Shown here piece after piece: positions 26,779 to 36,182 of a stretch of 64,000 nt of DNA (positions within the stretch are counted from its first letter, which is position 1; each line of letters begins with the position of its first letter). A program made the translations under genes and the position numbers. Below the pieces are notes generated by a model, which saw nothing but the letters and a program-made list of their open reading frames with translations, was not told the DNA's origin and made no database searches. The DNA is from Aliiroseovarius crassostreae (lineage in GTDB: Bacteria; Pseudomonadota; Alphaproteobacteria; Rhodobacterales; Rhodobacteraceae), in assembly GCF_001307765.1 (NCBI RefSeq), contig NZ_LKBA01000006.1, forward strand, positions 310,001 through 374,000. The letters are read 5' to 3'.

Positions 26779-27648
26779 ATGGACAGGATGATCGGCGTGA
26801 TCGGCGGCTCGGGCGTCTATGAGATCGACGGGCTGAAAGACGCGACATGGCAGGCGGTGGACACCCCATGGGGGCCGCCTTCGGACGAGATTCTGACCGG
26901 GCAGCTTGACGGAGTTCCGATGGCCTTTCTGCCCCGCCACGGGCGCGGCCATGTGCATTCCCCTACCGAAGTGCCCTATCGCGCCAATATCGACGCGCTG
27001 AAGCGGTTGGGGGTCACGGATGTGGTTGCGATCTCGGCCTGCGGGTCGTTCCGCGAAGACATGCCGCCGGGGGATTTTGTCATTGTGGATCAGTTCATTG
27101 ACCGGACCTTCGCGCGGGAGAAAAGCTTTTTCGGCACCGGCTGCGTGGCCCATGTTCCGCTGGCCCATCCGACCTGCGACCCGCTGGGGCAGGCCTGTTT
27201 CGAAGCGGCGCGGGCGGCGGGCATCACCGTGCATCGGGGGGGCACCTATCTGGCGATGGAGGGGCCGCAGTTTTCGACCCTCGCGGAAAGCCGGATGTAT
27301 CGTGAGCAATGGCGCTGTGACGTCATTGGCATGACCAATATGCCCGAGGCGAAACTCGCCCGTGAGGCCGAGCTGTGCTACGCCTCGATTGCGATGGTCA
27401 CCGATTTCGATTGCTGGCACCCCGACCATGAGAATGTGGATGTGGCGCAGGTGATTGCCACGGTGGGCGACAATGCGGCCAAGGCGCGTGAGCTTGTGGC
27501 GCGCCTGCCGAAACTGCTGGGGCCCACCCATGCGCCCTGCCCGCAGGGCTGCGATCACGCATTGGATTTCGCCATCATGACCGCGCCGGACAAACGCGAC
27601 CCCGCACTGCTGGCCAAACTGGATGCGGTGGCGGGTCGCGTGCTCTGA
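26779..27648 (+). CDS. mtnP: S-methyl-5'-thioadenosine phosphorylase
   Basis: Cleaves methylthioadenosine, a by-product of polyamine and homoserine-lactone synthesis, to adenine and methylthioribose-1-phosphate. A 289-aa member of the MTAP/PNP family: GVIGGSGVYEIDGL (4-17), the phosphate-binding PRHGRGH (about 52) and the substrate loop GTYLAMEGPQFSTLAE (about 155-170). ATG 26779 follows GAGGAGGG. Its TGA overlaps the next start by one base, and apt completes adenine recycling in the same operon. Confidence 0.95.
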   Translation: MDRMIGVIGGSGVYEIDGLKDATWQAVDTPWGPPSDEILTGQLDGVPMAFLPRHGRGHVHSPTEVPYRANIDALKRLGVTDVVAISACGSFREDMPPGDFVIVDQFIDRTFAREKSFFGTGCVAHVPLAHPTCDPLGQACFEAARAAGITVHRGGTYLAMEGPQFSTLAESRMYREQWRCDVIGMTNMPEAKLAREAELCYASIAMVTDFDCWHPDHENVDVAQVIATVGDNAAKARELVARLPKLLGPTHAPCPQGCDHALDFAIMTAPDKRDPALLAKLDAVAGRVL

Positions 27649-28700
27649 TGCGCAATCAGGGTATTGATATCGCACGGTTTCTGGCCTTTGCCGGCATGGT
27701 GCTGGTCAATTTCCGCATCGCGGCCGAGCTGGCCACGGGGGGTGGCTGGGGCGGGGCGGATATCGCGCTTGGCTGGGCCGAGGACTGGCCCGCCACGCTC
27801 ACCATGTTGATCGAAGGGCGCGCCGCCGCGCTGTTCGTGATCCTTGCGGGGGTAAGCCTTTCGCTTGGATCGGCGCGCTGGCATCTGGTTTTGCGGCGTG
27901 CCCTGTTCCTGTTTGCAATCGGCATGGGAAATATGCTGATTTTCGAGGCGGATATTCTGCATTTCTATGGGCTTTACTTTGCAGCGGCCGCCCTGTTGCT
28001 GGGGGCCTCCAACCGCAGCCTTCTGTCCGGGGCCGCCCTTTTGGTAGGGCTTGGGGTGCTGGCGCAGATCACGCTGGATTACAATGTCGGATGGGATTGG
28101 GACCGGCTGGCTTATGCGGATTTCTGGACCCTCGCGGGCTTTCTGCGCCATTCCCTTTACAATGGCTGGCATCCGGTGTTCCCGTGGCTGGCTTTCTTGC
28201 TGTTTGGCCTGTGGCTTGGCCGGCTGAAGCTTGATCACCTGCCGGTCCAGCTGTCCCTGCTGATCGGTGGCGCCCTTGTGGCCTATCTGGGTGAGCGTCT
28301 GTCGCAACGCCTGATCGAACTGCCTGAATTGGGGGAGGTTCTGGGCACCGCCCCCCTGCCACCCGGTCCACTTTACATGCTGGTCGCGGGGGCCTCGGCC
28401 ACCGCGCTGCTGGGCGCGACCCTGCTGATCACCCCGCTGATCTGGCTGTTCCGGGTCGAGCTTCTGTTTGTGGCCCCCGGTCGCATGACCCTGACACTTT
28501 ACGTCGCCCATATCGTGATCGGCATGGGCCTGTTGGAGGCAATGGGACTGCTGGACGGGCAGATGTCGTCCCCCGGAATATTTGCCTATTCCATTGGATT
28601 TGTGACGATAAGCGCATTGTTTGCGCTTTTCTGGTTGCGTAAGTTCCGCCGGGGACCGCTTGAGGCCCTGATGCGCATCACCACCGAGGGAAAGCTATGA
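27648..28700 (+). CDS. DUF418/DUF1624-type membrane protein coupled to mtnP and apt
   Basis: A 350-aa polytopic inner-membrane protein with about ten hydrophobic segments. The start [21 protein letters not shown] matches the heparan-alpha-glucosaminide acetyltransferase-like / DUF418 group (RIxxLDxxRG-type opening), and the C-terminal [17 protein letters not shown] is the DUF418 signature region. The biochemical role is unknown. The start overlaps the mtnP stop by one base and the end overlaps apt by four, so all three are probably translated together. The context points to a role in adenine or methylthioadenosine metabolism (inference). Confidence 0.82.
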   Translation: MRNQGIDIARFLAFAGMVLVNFRIAAELATGGGWGGADIALGWAEDWPATLTMLIEGRAAALFVILAGVSLSLGSARWHLVLRRALFLFAIGMGNMLIFEADILHFYGLYFAAAALLLGASNRSLLSGAALLVGLGVLAQITLDYNVGWDWDRLAYADFWTLAGFLRHSLYNGWHPVFPWLAFLLFGLWLGRLKLDHLPVQLSLLIGGALVAYLGERLSQRLIELPELGEVLGTAPLPPGPLYMLVAGASATALLGATLLITPLIWLFRVELLFVAPGRMTLTLYVAHIVIGMGLLEAMGLLDGQMSSPGIFAYSIGFVTISALFALFWLRKFRRGPLEALMRITTEGKL

Positions 28701-29227
28701 AGACCGTCAAAGATTACATCCGCACCATTGTTGATTTCCCGCATGAAGGGATCCTGTTTCGCGATGTGACCACGCTGTTTGCCGATCCGCGCGGGATGCG
28801 CATGGCGATCGACCAGATGCTGCACCCCTATGCGGGGCAGCCGATTGACAAGGTGGTCGGGCTTGAGGCGCGCGGCTTCATCATCGGCGGCGCGATTGCG
28901 CATCAGCTGGGCACCGGTTTTGTGCCGATCCGCAAGAAGGGTAAACTGCCCGGTGAGACCCATTCCCAGGCCTATACGCTGGAATATGGCGAAGCGGTGG
29001 TCGAGATGCACACTGATGCAATCCAGCCCGGTGAGCGGGTCTTGCTGGTGGATGACCTTCTGGCCACCGGGGGCACGGCAGGGGCTGGGATCAAGCTGCT
29101 CGAACGTGTCGGTGCCGACATCGTGGGCTGCGCCTTCATCGTGGACCTGCCGGAACTCGGCGGTCGCAAGATCTTGCAGGATATGGGAATGGATGTGCAT
29201 ATCCTGTGCGAGTTTGAGGGGCTGTAA
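28697..29227 (+). CDS. apt: Adenine phosphoribosyltransferase
   Basis: Converts adenine and PRPP to AMP. A 176-aa type I phosphoribosyltransferase with the PRPP loop [17 protein letters not shown] (about 115-131) and the adenine-binding [11 protein letters not shown] (about 54-64). It is the third gene of the mtnP operon, with an ATGA overlap, so adenine released by MtnP can be salvaged directly. Confidence 0.97.
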   Translation: MKTVKDYIRTIVDFPHEGILFRDVTTLFADPRGMRMAIDQMLHPYAGQPIDKVVGLEARGFIIGGAIAHQLGTGFVPIRKKGKLPGETHSQAYTLEYGEAVVEMHTDAIQPGERVLLVDDLLATGGTAGAGIKLLERVGADIVGCAFIVDLPELGGRKILQDMGMDVHILCEFEGL

Positions 29228-29340
29228 TCCGAAAAACCCAAACATCGTGAACGGGTTGTTAAGGTTTGATCATTAGAGAAGGACCTGTCTGTGGAGCAAC
29301 AGACACTGCTTGTGCACGACGATATTCATCGACCCCGTGC

Positions 29341-29378
29341 GATGCCCTGCCTTCACCCAAAGGCAGGGCATCACTGTT
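29341..29378 (+). terminator. Strong hairpin downstream of apt
   Basis: GATGCCCTGCCT pairs perfectly with AGGCAGGGCATC, followed by ACTGTTTT. It lies about 115 bases after apt. It is the likely end of the mtnP-apt transcript, or the 3' end of a short RNA. Confidence 0.6.
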
Positions 29379-29510
29379 TTGACCGATTGGTTTGGGCGGA
29401 CAGTGCCCGTGGTCAGATTTCTACCGCCTGTGTTTGACCGATATGGGAGAAACAGGTGTCTGAGGGGGTCTCCGAGAGGCTTTGCACGGGGTGGGAAAAG
29501 GGGCCGGCCT

Positions 29511-29623
29511 AAAGCGTTTCGACTTATTATTGAGACACAATAATGAGGCGAAACGCTCGAATCCTACTGATGTTGCGGGCGTTTCGAAATCACTTGTGAC
29601 TCAAGTTTATCCCGAAACGCTTT
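29511..29623 (+). mobile_element. 113-bp MITE-like element, copy 3
   Basis: Same architecture as the copies at 12283 and 18875, one base shorter: AAAGCGTTTCGACTTATTA at the left, CCCGAAACGCTTT at the right, and internal GCGAAACGCTCGAA and GGGCGTTTCGAAATC. The edges read cTA and TAg. It sits in the 520-base gap between apt and the oxidase gene, which otherwise holds the apt hairpin and a partial GGGATATTT repeat but no convincing gene. Confidence 0.78.
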
Positions 29624-29628
29624 AGCGG

Positions 29629-29657
29629 CCTCACCCCGGGATATTTGACACCAGAAA
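29629..29657 (+). repeat. Intergenic repeat, GGGATATTT family, partial copy E
   Basis: Only the CTCACCCCGGGATATTTG half remains, six bases after MITE-like copy 3. The element may have inserted into or next to this repeat. Confidence 0.6.
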
Positions 29658-29747
29658 ATAAACCTATCCCGGTGGTGTCAGATCCCAGCAATACCTGAAA
29701 ACGTCCACCATCCTTGCAAGGTGCGCGGCACAGGCCACAACCGGCCG

Positions 29748-31166
29748 TCAGCCAAGGGGAAACATCACCCCCGGGTTCATGATCCCTTTGGGGTCGAGCG
29801 CCTGTTTGATCGCATGCAAGGTGGCAAGCCGCGTCGGATCCGCGTAACGGGCGAGCTCTTCGGGTTTGAGCCGGCCAATCCCATGTTCGGCGGAGAAGGA
29901 TCCGCCCATTTGCTGGACAAGCTCGTAGACCGCGACGCGAATGTCAGCGGCCTGCGCGGCGTGGTCATACGTCCGCTGCCCCTTTGGCGGAAAGATATTA
30001 TAGTGCAGATTGCCATCCCCCAGATGGCCAAACGCATTGATGCGAAACGGGCCGAGCTGGGCAATGGCGGCGTCCGCGCGCCGCAGAAAGGCGGGAATTT
30101 CCGACAGTGGCAACGAGATATCGTGAGAAGACACCGCCCCCACATGGCGGTTTGCCAGGGGGATTTCTTCGCGCAGTTTCCACAGGGCCGCGCGCTGCGC
30201 TTCGGACTGAGAGATGACCCCGTCACTCACCAAGCCTTTTTCCTGTGCCAACTCAAATAGGTGCAACAGCGCCGATCCGGCCTCCTGCCCGCCGCCCAGA
30301 CCAAGATCTATCAACACCGACCAGGCCGGTGCCTGTGCAAAGGGGGGCGGGCCGCCAAGGCCGGCCTCGGTGAGAAACGCAAACCCGGTGCCGGAGATCA
30401 GTTCAAATGCCGAAATCCCCTCACCGATCAGGTCCTGTGCAAGTGACAGGAGGGACAGCGCCTGCACCGGCCCCGGCACCACCAGAAGCGCCGTTGCCTG
30501 CGCGCGGGGACGCGGCGCAAGGCGCAGGCTGGCGGCGGTAATCACACCCAATGTGCCCTCGGCCCCGCATAGCAGATTGGTCAGGTCATAGCCGGTATTG
30601 TCCTTGCGCAGCCGTTTCAGCCCATGCCAGATCCGCCCGTCCGGCAACACCGCTTCCAGCCCGAGGCAGAGCGCGCGCGCAGTGCCATAGCGCAGCACGT
30701 TCACCCCGCCAGCATTGGTGGACAGACAGCCGCCAATCCGGCAGGACCCTTCCGAGGCAAGCGACAGCGGAAACAGCCGTCCTTCCCCTTCGGCCGCAGC
30801 TTGCACATCAGCAAGGATCGCACCCGCCTCGGCCACCAGAACATTTTCCTCGGGGTAGATGGCACGGATCCGCGTCATGCGTTCGAGCGACAAGATCACC
30901 GGGCGCGCGCAGTGCCCGGCAGGCATCACCTGCCCCCCAACCAGCCCGGTGCCACCGCCATAGGGCACCACCGGCACCGAGGCGTCATGGCACGCCCGGA
31001 TGATGAGCGAGACCTCTTCCACGCAACCGGGCGCAAGCACCAGCCCATCTGCCCCGCGAAACAGCCCGCGCGGCTCTTCCAGGTAATGTGGGGCGGTCGG
31101 GCGAAACGTGGCCTCGAGAAGCTGGCCCCGCAACCGCGCCTCAAACACCTTATCCGCGTCTCGCAT
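29748..31166 (-). CDS. FAD-binding oxidase/dehydrogenase, GlcD / D-2-hydroxyacid type
   Basis: A 472-aa flavoenzyme of the FAD-linked oxidase family (D-lactate, glycolate or D-2-hydroxyglutarate dehydrogenases). The PCMH FAD domain shows VVPYGGGTGLVGG (about 72-84) and GSCRIGGCLSTNAGG; the C-terminal cap domain ends with the family motif GSFSAEHGIGRLKPEE (about 424-439). The substrate is uncertain. The ATG at 31166 has AGAGGG six bases upstream. A degenerate GGGATATTT repeat lies directly upstream, so the leader overlaps the repeat. It is 110 bases from the acetyltransferase gene on the same strand. Confidence 0.88.
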   Translation of the reverse strand: MRDADKVFEARLRGQLLEATFRPTAPHYLEEPRGLFRGADGLVLAPGCVEEVSLIIRACHDASVPVVPYGGGTGLVGGQVMPAGHCARPVILSLERMTRIRAIYPEENVLVAEAGAILADVQAAAEGEGRLFPLSLASEGSCRIGGCLSTNAGGVNVLRYGTARALCLGLEAVLPDGRIWHGLKRLRKDNTGYDLTNLLCGAEGTLGVITAASLRLAPRPRAQATALLVVPGPVQALSLLSLAQDLIGEGISAFELISGTGFAFLTEAGLGGPPPFAQAPAWSVLIDLGLGGGQEAGSALLHLFELAQEKGLVSDGVISQSEAQRAALWKLREEIPLANRHVGAVSSHDISLPLSEIPAFLRRADAAIAQLGPFRINAFGHLGDGNLHYNIFPPKGQRTYDHAAQAADIRVAVYELVQQMGGSFSAEHGIGRLKPEELARYADPTRLATLHAIKQALDPKGIMNPGVMFPLG

Positions 31167-31276
31167 CACACCCTCTTTCTTCTTGGTCCAAATACTCCCG
31201 CCGGAGGCACCGAGCGCAGCGAGGCCACCAAAAGCACGCCCGAGCGTGAGCGAAATCCCCCCCTGCCCGGCGGGTC

Positions 31277-31879
31277 TTATCCCACCTGGGTGCGCCCGCG
31301 TCGATCCGACCTCAGATTGGCATAAAGGACGTGATTGCGCCAACGCCCGTTGATCTGCAGATAACTCTGCGCCACACCTTCATATTTGAAACCAGTCTTT
31401 TCCAGCACCCCACGTGAGGCGAGGTTTTCCGGCAGGCAGCCTGCCTCGAGCCGGCTGAGGTCAAGATCGTTGAACGCGTAATGCACCACCGCATTCAGCG
31501 CCTCACGCATATACCCTTCGCGCGCGTAACATTCGCCCACCCAATAGCCCGCAGTGGCGGCCTGTGCCGGGCCACGGCGGATATTGTCCAGGGTGATGGC
31601 CCCGACCAGCACCTGATCGGCGCGCCGGATCAGGAAAAGCGGAAGCGCGGTGCCGCTGGCAATCGAACGCCCCGCCCAATAGACCCGGTTGGTAAAGCTT
31701 TTGCGCGACAGGTGATCCGCCGCCCAGCTTGGTTCCCACGGGGTCAGGAAATCCTGGCTTGAGGCGCGCAGAGCCGCCCAGGCGCGGTAATCGCCATGGG
31801 TCGGCAGGCGCAGCGTCAGGCGCTCGGTTTCGATCCGAACTTTCTTTCGAGAACGGGTCGAAAGCGCGCCAAACATCAT
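31277..31879 (-). CDS. GNAT acetyltransferase, RimJ/RimL type
   Basis: A 200-aa protein-type N-acetyltransferase. The opening IETERLTLRLPTHGDY is the typical RimJ/RimL start, YWVGECYAREGYMREALNAV (about 115-134) holds the acetyl-CoA pocket, and NLASRGVLEKTGFKYEGVA (about 157) is the late motif. Family members acetylate ribosomal proteins or small amines; the target is unknown. The start overlaps the M16 peptidase stop by four bases, so it is the last gene of thrC-M16-GNAT. Confidence 0.88.
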   Translation of the reverse strand: MMFGALSTRSRKKVRIETERLTLRLPTHGDYRAWAALRASSQDFLTPWEPSWAADHLSRKSFTNRVYWAGRSIASGTALPLFLIRRADQVLVGAITLDNIRRGPAQAATAGYWVGECYAREGYMREALNAVVHYAFNDLDLSRLEAGCLPENLASRGVLEKTGFKYEGVAQSYLQINGRWRNHVLYANLRSDRRGRTQVG

Positions 31880-33144
31880 GCGGCCTTCCTGCGTTCGCTC
31901 AGCGCGGACAGAGGCAGCGCCTTGGCCGCCGGGCCATAGACCGCCATGGCCATCGGGGCGTCAAACGCCATCTTGCGCCCAACCCGCTGGATATCCCCCA
32001 GCGTGACCGCGTCGATCTTGGCCACGGTTTCCTCCAGCCCCGGCACCCGGTCCCAGATCCCCAGCAGCCGCGCCATGCGTTCCACCCGCGCCGAGGGGCT
32101 TTCCAGCCCCATCAACAGCCCGGCCTTGAGCTGGGTGCGGGCCCGCTCCATCTCGCGCTCGGACATATCCTGCGCCGCCCGGGTCAGTTCCTGCACCGTC
32201 AGACCAGCAAGATCGGCGATATCGTCAGACGAGGTGCCGGCATAGATGGTCATCATACCGGTATCATCATAGCTGCCCGCCTGCGCATAGATCGAATAGC
32301 ACAGGCCGCGTTTTTCGCGCACCTCCTGAAACAGGCGCGAGGACATGCCGCCGCCAAGGGCCGAGCTGAACAGCTGGGCGGCGTAAAACGCCTCATCCCG
32401 ATAGCTCGGCGCCTCCAGCCCAAGGGTGAAATGGACCTGCTCCAGCCCGTCACGAATTTCGTGCCGTTCTCCCGCAGCCCAGCCTGCCGCAACCTGCGCA
32501 GGCGGGGTGCCACGGGTCAGCCCGCCAAAGGTGGCCTCGGCCAGGCGCATGATCTCGTCATGATCCACCGCGCCCGCTGCGGACAGGATCAGCTGTTCGG
32601 GGCCGTAATGCTGGGCCACGAACCCGGCCAGATCGTCGCGGGTAAAGCTCTGCACCCGTTCAACCGGACCCAGGATGGTGCGGCCCAGTGGCTGATCGGG
32701 GAAGGCAACCTCCTGCAACCAGTCAAAGACCACGTCATCCGGCGTATCCAGCGCCTGACCGATTTCCTGCAAGATCACGCCGCGTTCGGTTTCGATCTCA
32801 TTCGCGTCGAACACCGGGTTCAGCACGATGTCGGAAATCACGTCAAAGGCCAGCGCCACATCCTGTTTCAGAACGCGCGCGTAATAGGCGGTCACCTCGC
32901 GCGAGGTATAGGCGTTCAGATAGCCGCCCACATCCTCGATCGCCTCGGCAATCTCGAGCGCCGAGCGGCGCTTGGTGCCCTTGAAGGCCATGTGTTCCAG
33001 AAAATGCGCAATGCCATTCTGGGCCTCGGTTTCATGGCGCCCACCGGCCAGGACCCAGATCCCGAGCGAAGCACTTTCCAGCCCCGGCATGTTTTCTGTC
33101 ACAACGCGAAAGCCGTTTGCCAGCCGTCCGATTTCAATTGCCAT
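31876..33144 (-). CDS. M16-family zinc metallopeptidase
   Basis: A 422-aa insulinase/processing-peptidase-type protease. The inverted zinc motif HFLEH is at residues 47-51 and the downstream ligand Glu lies in EIAEAIEDVGGYLNAYTSRE (about 60-80). Residues 170-350 are the inactive-repeat M16C half. Homology to mitochondrial processing peptidase beta is usual for this branch. There is no signal peptide, so it is probably cytoplasmic. It follows thrC by five bases, an arrangement I recall as common in Rhodobacterales; a link to threonine synthesis is not established. Confidence 0.93.
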   Translation of the reverse strand: MAIEIGRLANGFRVVTENMPGLESASLGIWVLAGGRHETEAQNGIAHFLEHMAFKGTKRRSALEIAEAIEDVGGYLNAYTSREVTAYYARVLKQDVALAFDVISDIVLNPVFDANEIETERGVILQEIGQALDTPDDVVFDWLQEVAFPDQPLGRTILGPVERVQSFTRDDLAGFVAQHYGPEQLILSAAGAVDHDEIMRLAEATFGGLTRGTPPAQVAAGWAAGERHEIRDGLEQVHFTLGLEAPSYRDEAFYAAQLFSSALGGGMSSRLFQEVREKRGLCYSIYAQAGSYDDTGMMTIYAGTSSDDIADLAGLTVQELTRAAQDMSEREMERARTQLKAGLLMGLESPSARVERMARLLGIWDRVPGLEETVAKIDAVTLGDIQRVGRKMAFDAPMAMAVYGPAAKALPLSALSERRKAA

Positions 33145-33149
33145 CTAGG

Positions 33150-34535
33150 TCAGTGTCCAATCTTTTCACGGATCACGGTTTTCAGCGCGTCCAGGTCGCC
33201 CGCGACGCGGGTGACACGTTCGCCACGCTCAAACAGGTCGCTCATACGGGGGGGAAGCGGGGCATCCTGCCCGCAGGCCTCTTTCACAGCCGCCGGGAAT
33301 TTCGCCGGGTGGGCGGTGGCAAGCGTGATCATCACCGTATCAGACATATGTTGACGCGCCACTTTCACGCCCACGGCGGAATGCGGGCAAAGAACCTCAC
33401 CGGTGGCGGCAAAGCTGCGCATGATCTCAGCCGAGGTCTCGGCTTCCGAGGCACGCCCCGAGGTGAAATGATCCTTCAGGTATTCCATCGCCCCCTGCGA
33501 GATGGTGAAGCCGCCGGTGGCAAGGTCCGCCATCTGGCTTTGCACCGCTTTTCCATCGCGCCCATAGGCGTCAAACAGCGCACGTTCAAAGTTGGAGCTG
33601 ACCTGAATATCCATCGAGGGCGAGATCGACGGGGTCACCTCACCTTTGGTATAGGCGCCGGTTTCCATCGTGCGGTGCAGGATATCGTTCTGGTTGGTGG
33701 CAATCACCAGCTGGTCAATCGGCAGGCCCATCTGCTTGGCGATATAACCGGCAAAGATGTCGCCGAAATTGCCGGTCGGCACGGTAAAGCTGACACGGCG
33801 ATGCGGCGCGCCCACGGCCACGGCGGCGGTGAAATAGTAAACCACCTGCGCCAGCACCCGGCCCCAGTTGATCGAGTTCACACCGGCGAGTTTCACCTCG
33901 TCGCGGAAATCGAAATCATTGAACATGTCCTTGAGCCGCGCCTGGCAGTCGTCGAAATCCCCGTCCACGGCAAGCGCGTGGACATTGGCCTCAACCGGGG
34001 TGGTCATCTGGCGGCGCTGCACCTCTGAGACGCGCCCATGCGGGTAGAGGATGCAGACATTGACATTCTCAAGCCCGCGGAACGCTTCGATCGCGGCGGA
34101 GCCGGTGTCCCCCGACGTGGCCCCGACGATGGTGATCGTCTCACCTCGTTTGGCCAGCGCCACCTGAAACAGCTGACCGATCAGCTGCATGGCAAAATCT
34201 TTGAACGCCAGCGTCGGGCCGTGGAACAACTCCAGCAGGAAATGACCCGGTTCCAGCTGCACCAGCGGTGCGCGGGCCTCGTGACCGAAACCGGCATAGG
34301 CCTTGGCGATAATTTCGCGGAACTCCTCGTCCGAGAAGCTGCCCTCGACAAAGGGGCGCATCACGCGAAAGGCGGCCTCTTCGTAAGAGACACCCGCCAG
34401 CGCAGCAATTTCATCCGTGGTCATGGTCGGGACGGTTTCGGGCACATAAAGGCCACCGTCGCGGGCAAGCCCGGTCAGCATGGCGTCTTCGAAACTCAGA
34501 ACCGGGGCCTCTCCTCGGGTCGAAACATAGCGCAT
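33150..34535 (-). CDS. thrC: Threonine synthase
   Basis: PLP enzyme for the last step of threonine synthesis, from O-phosphohomoserine. A 461-aa member of the long clade: PLP lysine in GPTLAFKDFAMQL (K112), and the phosphate/glycine loop GATSGDTGSAAIEAF (about 145-160). The N-terminus MRYVSTRGEAP is typical. It lies 26 bases after SURF1 on the same strand and continues the cta transcription direction. lysC at 14.7 kb supplies the same pathway. Confidence 0.96.
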   Translation of the reverse strand: MRYVSTRGEAPVLSFEDAMLTGLARDGGLYVPETVPTMTTDEIAALAGVSYEEAAFRVMRPFVEGSFSDEEFREIIAKAYAGFGHEARAPLVQLEPGHFLLELFHGPTLAFKDFAMQLIGQLFQVALAKRGETITIVGATSGDTGSAAIEAFRGLENVNVCILYPHGRVSEVQRRQMTTPVEANVHALAVDGDFDDCQARLKDMFNDFDFRDEVKLAGVNSINWGRVLAQVVYYFTAAVAVGAPHRRVSFTVPTGNFGDIFAGYIAKQMGLPIDQLVIATNQNDILHRTMETGAYTKGEVTPSISPSMDIQVSSNFERALFDAYGRDGKAVQSQMADLATGGFTISQGAMEYLKDHFTSGRASEAETSAEIMRSFAATGEVLCPHSAVGVKVARQHMSDTVMITLATAHPAKFPAAVKEACGQDAPLPPRMSDLFERGERVTRVAGDLDALKTVIREKIGH

Positions 34536-34561
34536 CTTGATCTTCCTTTAAGCGTGACGCA

Positions 34562-35236
34562 TCAGGCGTTCCGGCGCTTCATACGCCAAAGCGCAAAGCC
34601 TGTCATCACCGACCATGTGATTGCCAGCAAAAACCACGTGCCGACATATTCCAGATGGCGGTTGGGGATACCTGCGGCGGTGACGGGCATGGGGATGATC
34701 GCCGGGTCGGTCTGCTCCCGCGCAATGATCAGGATCGGATCGGTGCCCAGATGAGCGGCGAGCTTCTCCACGTCGCGGGCAAACCATATGTTGCCAGCGA
34801 TGTCATCCTCGGGCGTATAGGCGTCGCGCTCCTCGGGCCAGTGCAGGTTGCCGGTGAGGGTCATGGGGGCGCTGGCTTCAAGATCAGGCCGCCCGACACG
34901 CACCGGCACAAAACCTCGATCCACAAGAACGCGCCGCCCGTCCGGCATTGCAAAGGCTGAGATCACCCGATGCCCGGCGCCGAAATCGCGGGTAGAGCCA
35001 AGGACAAACACCCCGCCCGCATCAAACGCGCCCATCACGCCGACCGGCAGGTATTTGTGATCCTGCGCATTGGGAGTGTCTGGCACGGCCACCGGATCGG
35101 CACCGATCTTGGTGTCAATCTCGGCGATCAACGCCTCTTTCCATTGCAGACGTTGTAACTGCCATGTGCCAAGCGAGAGGAATATTCCAAGGACAACAAG
35201 GCTGAGCACAGCCGCAAATATGAATTTCCAACGCAT
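34562..35236 (-). CDS. SURF1-family cytochrome oxidase assembly protein
   Basis: A 224-aa inner-membrane protein that helps insert heme a into cytochrome c oxidase subunit I. It has the two expected membrane spans, one at residues 2-20 (WKFIFAAVLSLVVLGIFLSL) and one at about 195-215 (WFLLAITWSVMTGFALW), bracketing a periplasmic domain with the family motifs LGTWQLQRLQWK and VLVDRGFVP. ATG 35236 is chosen over the in-frame start at 35290 because the first span then begins at the N-terminus. It follows ctaE by about 80 bases. Confidence 0.92.
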   Translation of the reverse strand: MRWKFIFAAVLSLVVLGIFLSLGTWQLQRLQWKEALIAEIDTKIGADPVAVPDTPNAQDHKYLPVGVMGAFDAGGVFVLGSTRDFGAGHRVISAFAMPDGRRVLVDRGFVPVRVGRPDLEASAPMTLTGNLHWPEERDAYTPEDDIAGNIWFARDVEKLAAHLGTDPILIIAREQTDPAIIPMPVTAAGIPNRHLEYVGTWFLLAITWSVMTGFALWRMKRRNA

Positions 35237-35313
35237 GGCCAGGCCTTTGACAGGGAACGGAAAAGGGCGCGGGATCTCTCCCACGCCCAATTAGGACCGA
35301 ATTGGGGTCAGAT

Positions 35314-36114
35314 TCAACCGCCCCAGATGTAGACGGCGGCGAAGAGGAACAGCCAGACCACGTCCACGAAGTGCCAATACCAGGCGGCGGCTTCGAAACC
35401 GACATGGCTTTCGGGGGTGAAGTGGCCCTTCATCGCGCGCAGGCAGCAGATCGCGAGGAAGATGGTGCCGACGATCACGTGGAAGCCGTGGAAGCCGGTC
35501 GCCATGAAGAAGTTCACGCCATAGATATTGCCGGAGAAGCCAAAGGCGGCGTGGCTGTATTCATAGGCCTGGAACATGGTGAAGATCGCGCCCAAGAGCA
35601 CCGCAATGGCCAGACCGTTGACCAGATCTTTGCGGTTGTTTTCATGGGCAATTGCGTGGTGCGCCCAGGTCACGGCGGCGCCTGACAGAAGCAAGATCAG
35701 CGTGTTGATCAGCGGCAGGTGCCACGGATCGAAGGTTTCAATGCCTGCGGGCGGCCAGACGCCATCCACCTTGGGCGACCCTTCGGTCATCGGGTAAAGC
35801 GCGTGTTTGAAGAAGGACCAGAACCAGGCCGAGAAGAACATCACCTCGGACATGATGAAAAGGATCACGCCGTAACGAAGCCCGATTTTCACCACCGGGG
35901 TGTGATCGCCGGTCTGCCCTTCATGCACCACGTCCGACCACCAGGCGAACATGACATAAAGCACGCCGAGGAACCCCACGGCAAACAGCATCCAGCTGCC
36001 CTCTGCCATCCATTTCACCGCGCCAAACAGCATGACAAACGCCGCCACCGCACCGAGGAACGGATTCACCGAGGGCGGCAGAATGTGATAATCGTGGTTC
36101 TTTGCATGTGCCAT
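35314..36114 (-). CDS. ctaE: Cytochrome c oxidase subunit III
   Basis: A 266-aa core subunit of the aa3-type oxidase in the inner membrane with seven hydrophobic segments. Family motifs visible are [15 protein letters not shown] (about 58-72), FFWAFFH-type wording ([14 protein letters not shown]), [12 protein letters not shown] (about 205) and the C-terminal [14 protein letters not shown]. It follows ctaG by about 70 bases and precedes SURF1. Confidence 0.97.
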   Translation of the reverse strand: MAHAKNHDYHILPPSVNPFLGAVAAFVMLFGAVKWMAEGSWMLFAVGFLGVLYVMFAWWSDVVHEGQTGDHTPVVKIGLRYGVILFIMSEVMFFSAWFWSFFKHALYPMTEGSPKVDGVWPPAGIETFDPWHLPLINTLILLLSGAAVTWAHHAIAHENNRKDLVNGLAIAVLLGAIFTMFQAYEYSHAAFGFSGNIYGVNFFMATGFHGFHVIVGTIFLAICCLRAMKGHFTPESHVGFEAAAWYWHFVDVVWLFLFAAVYIWGG

Positions 36115-36182
36115 TTTTCGTTCAGGTCCCTATTGCTCCGGGCATGTATCAGCCCCGTTTTGTCCGGTCTGTTGTCCAGACC

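Noticed and set aside
29291-29437. A 48-codon frame starting GTG after GAGAAGGA
   Set aside because: The ribosome site is fair, but the frame runs through the apt hairpin, the composition is not convincing and it has no recognised similarity.
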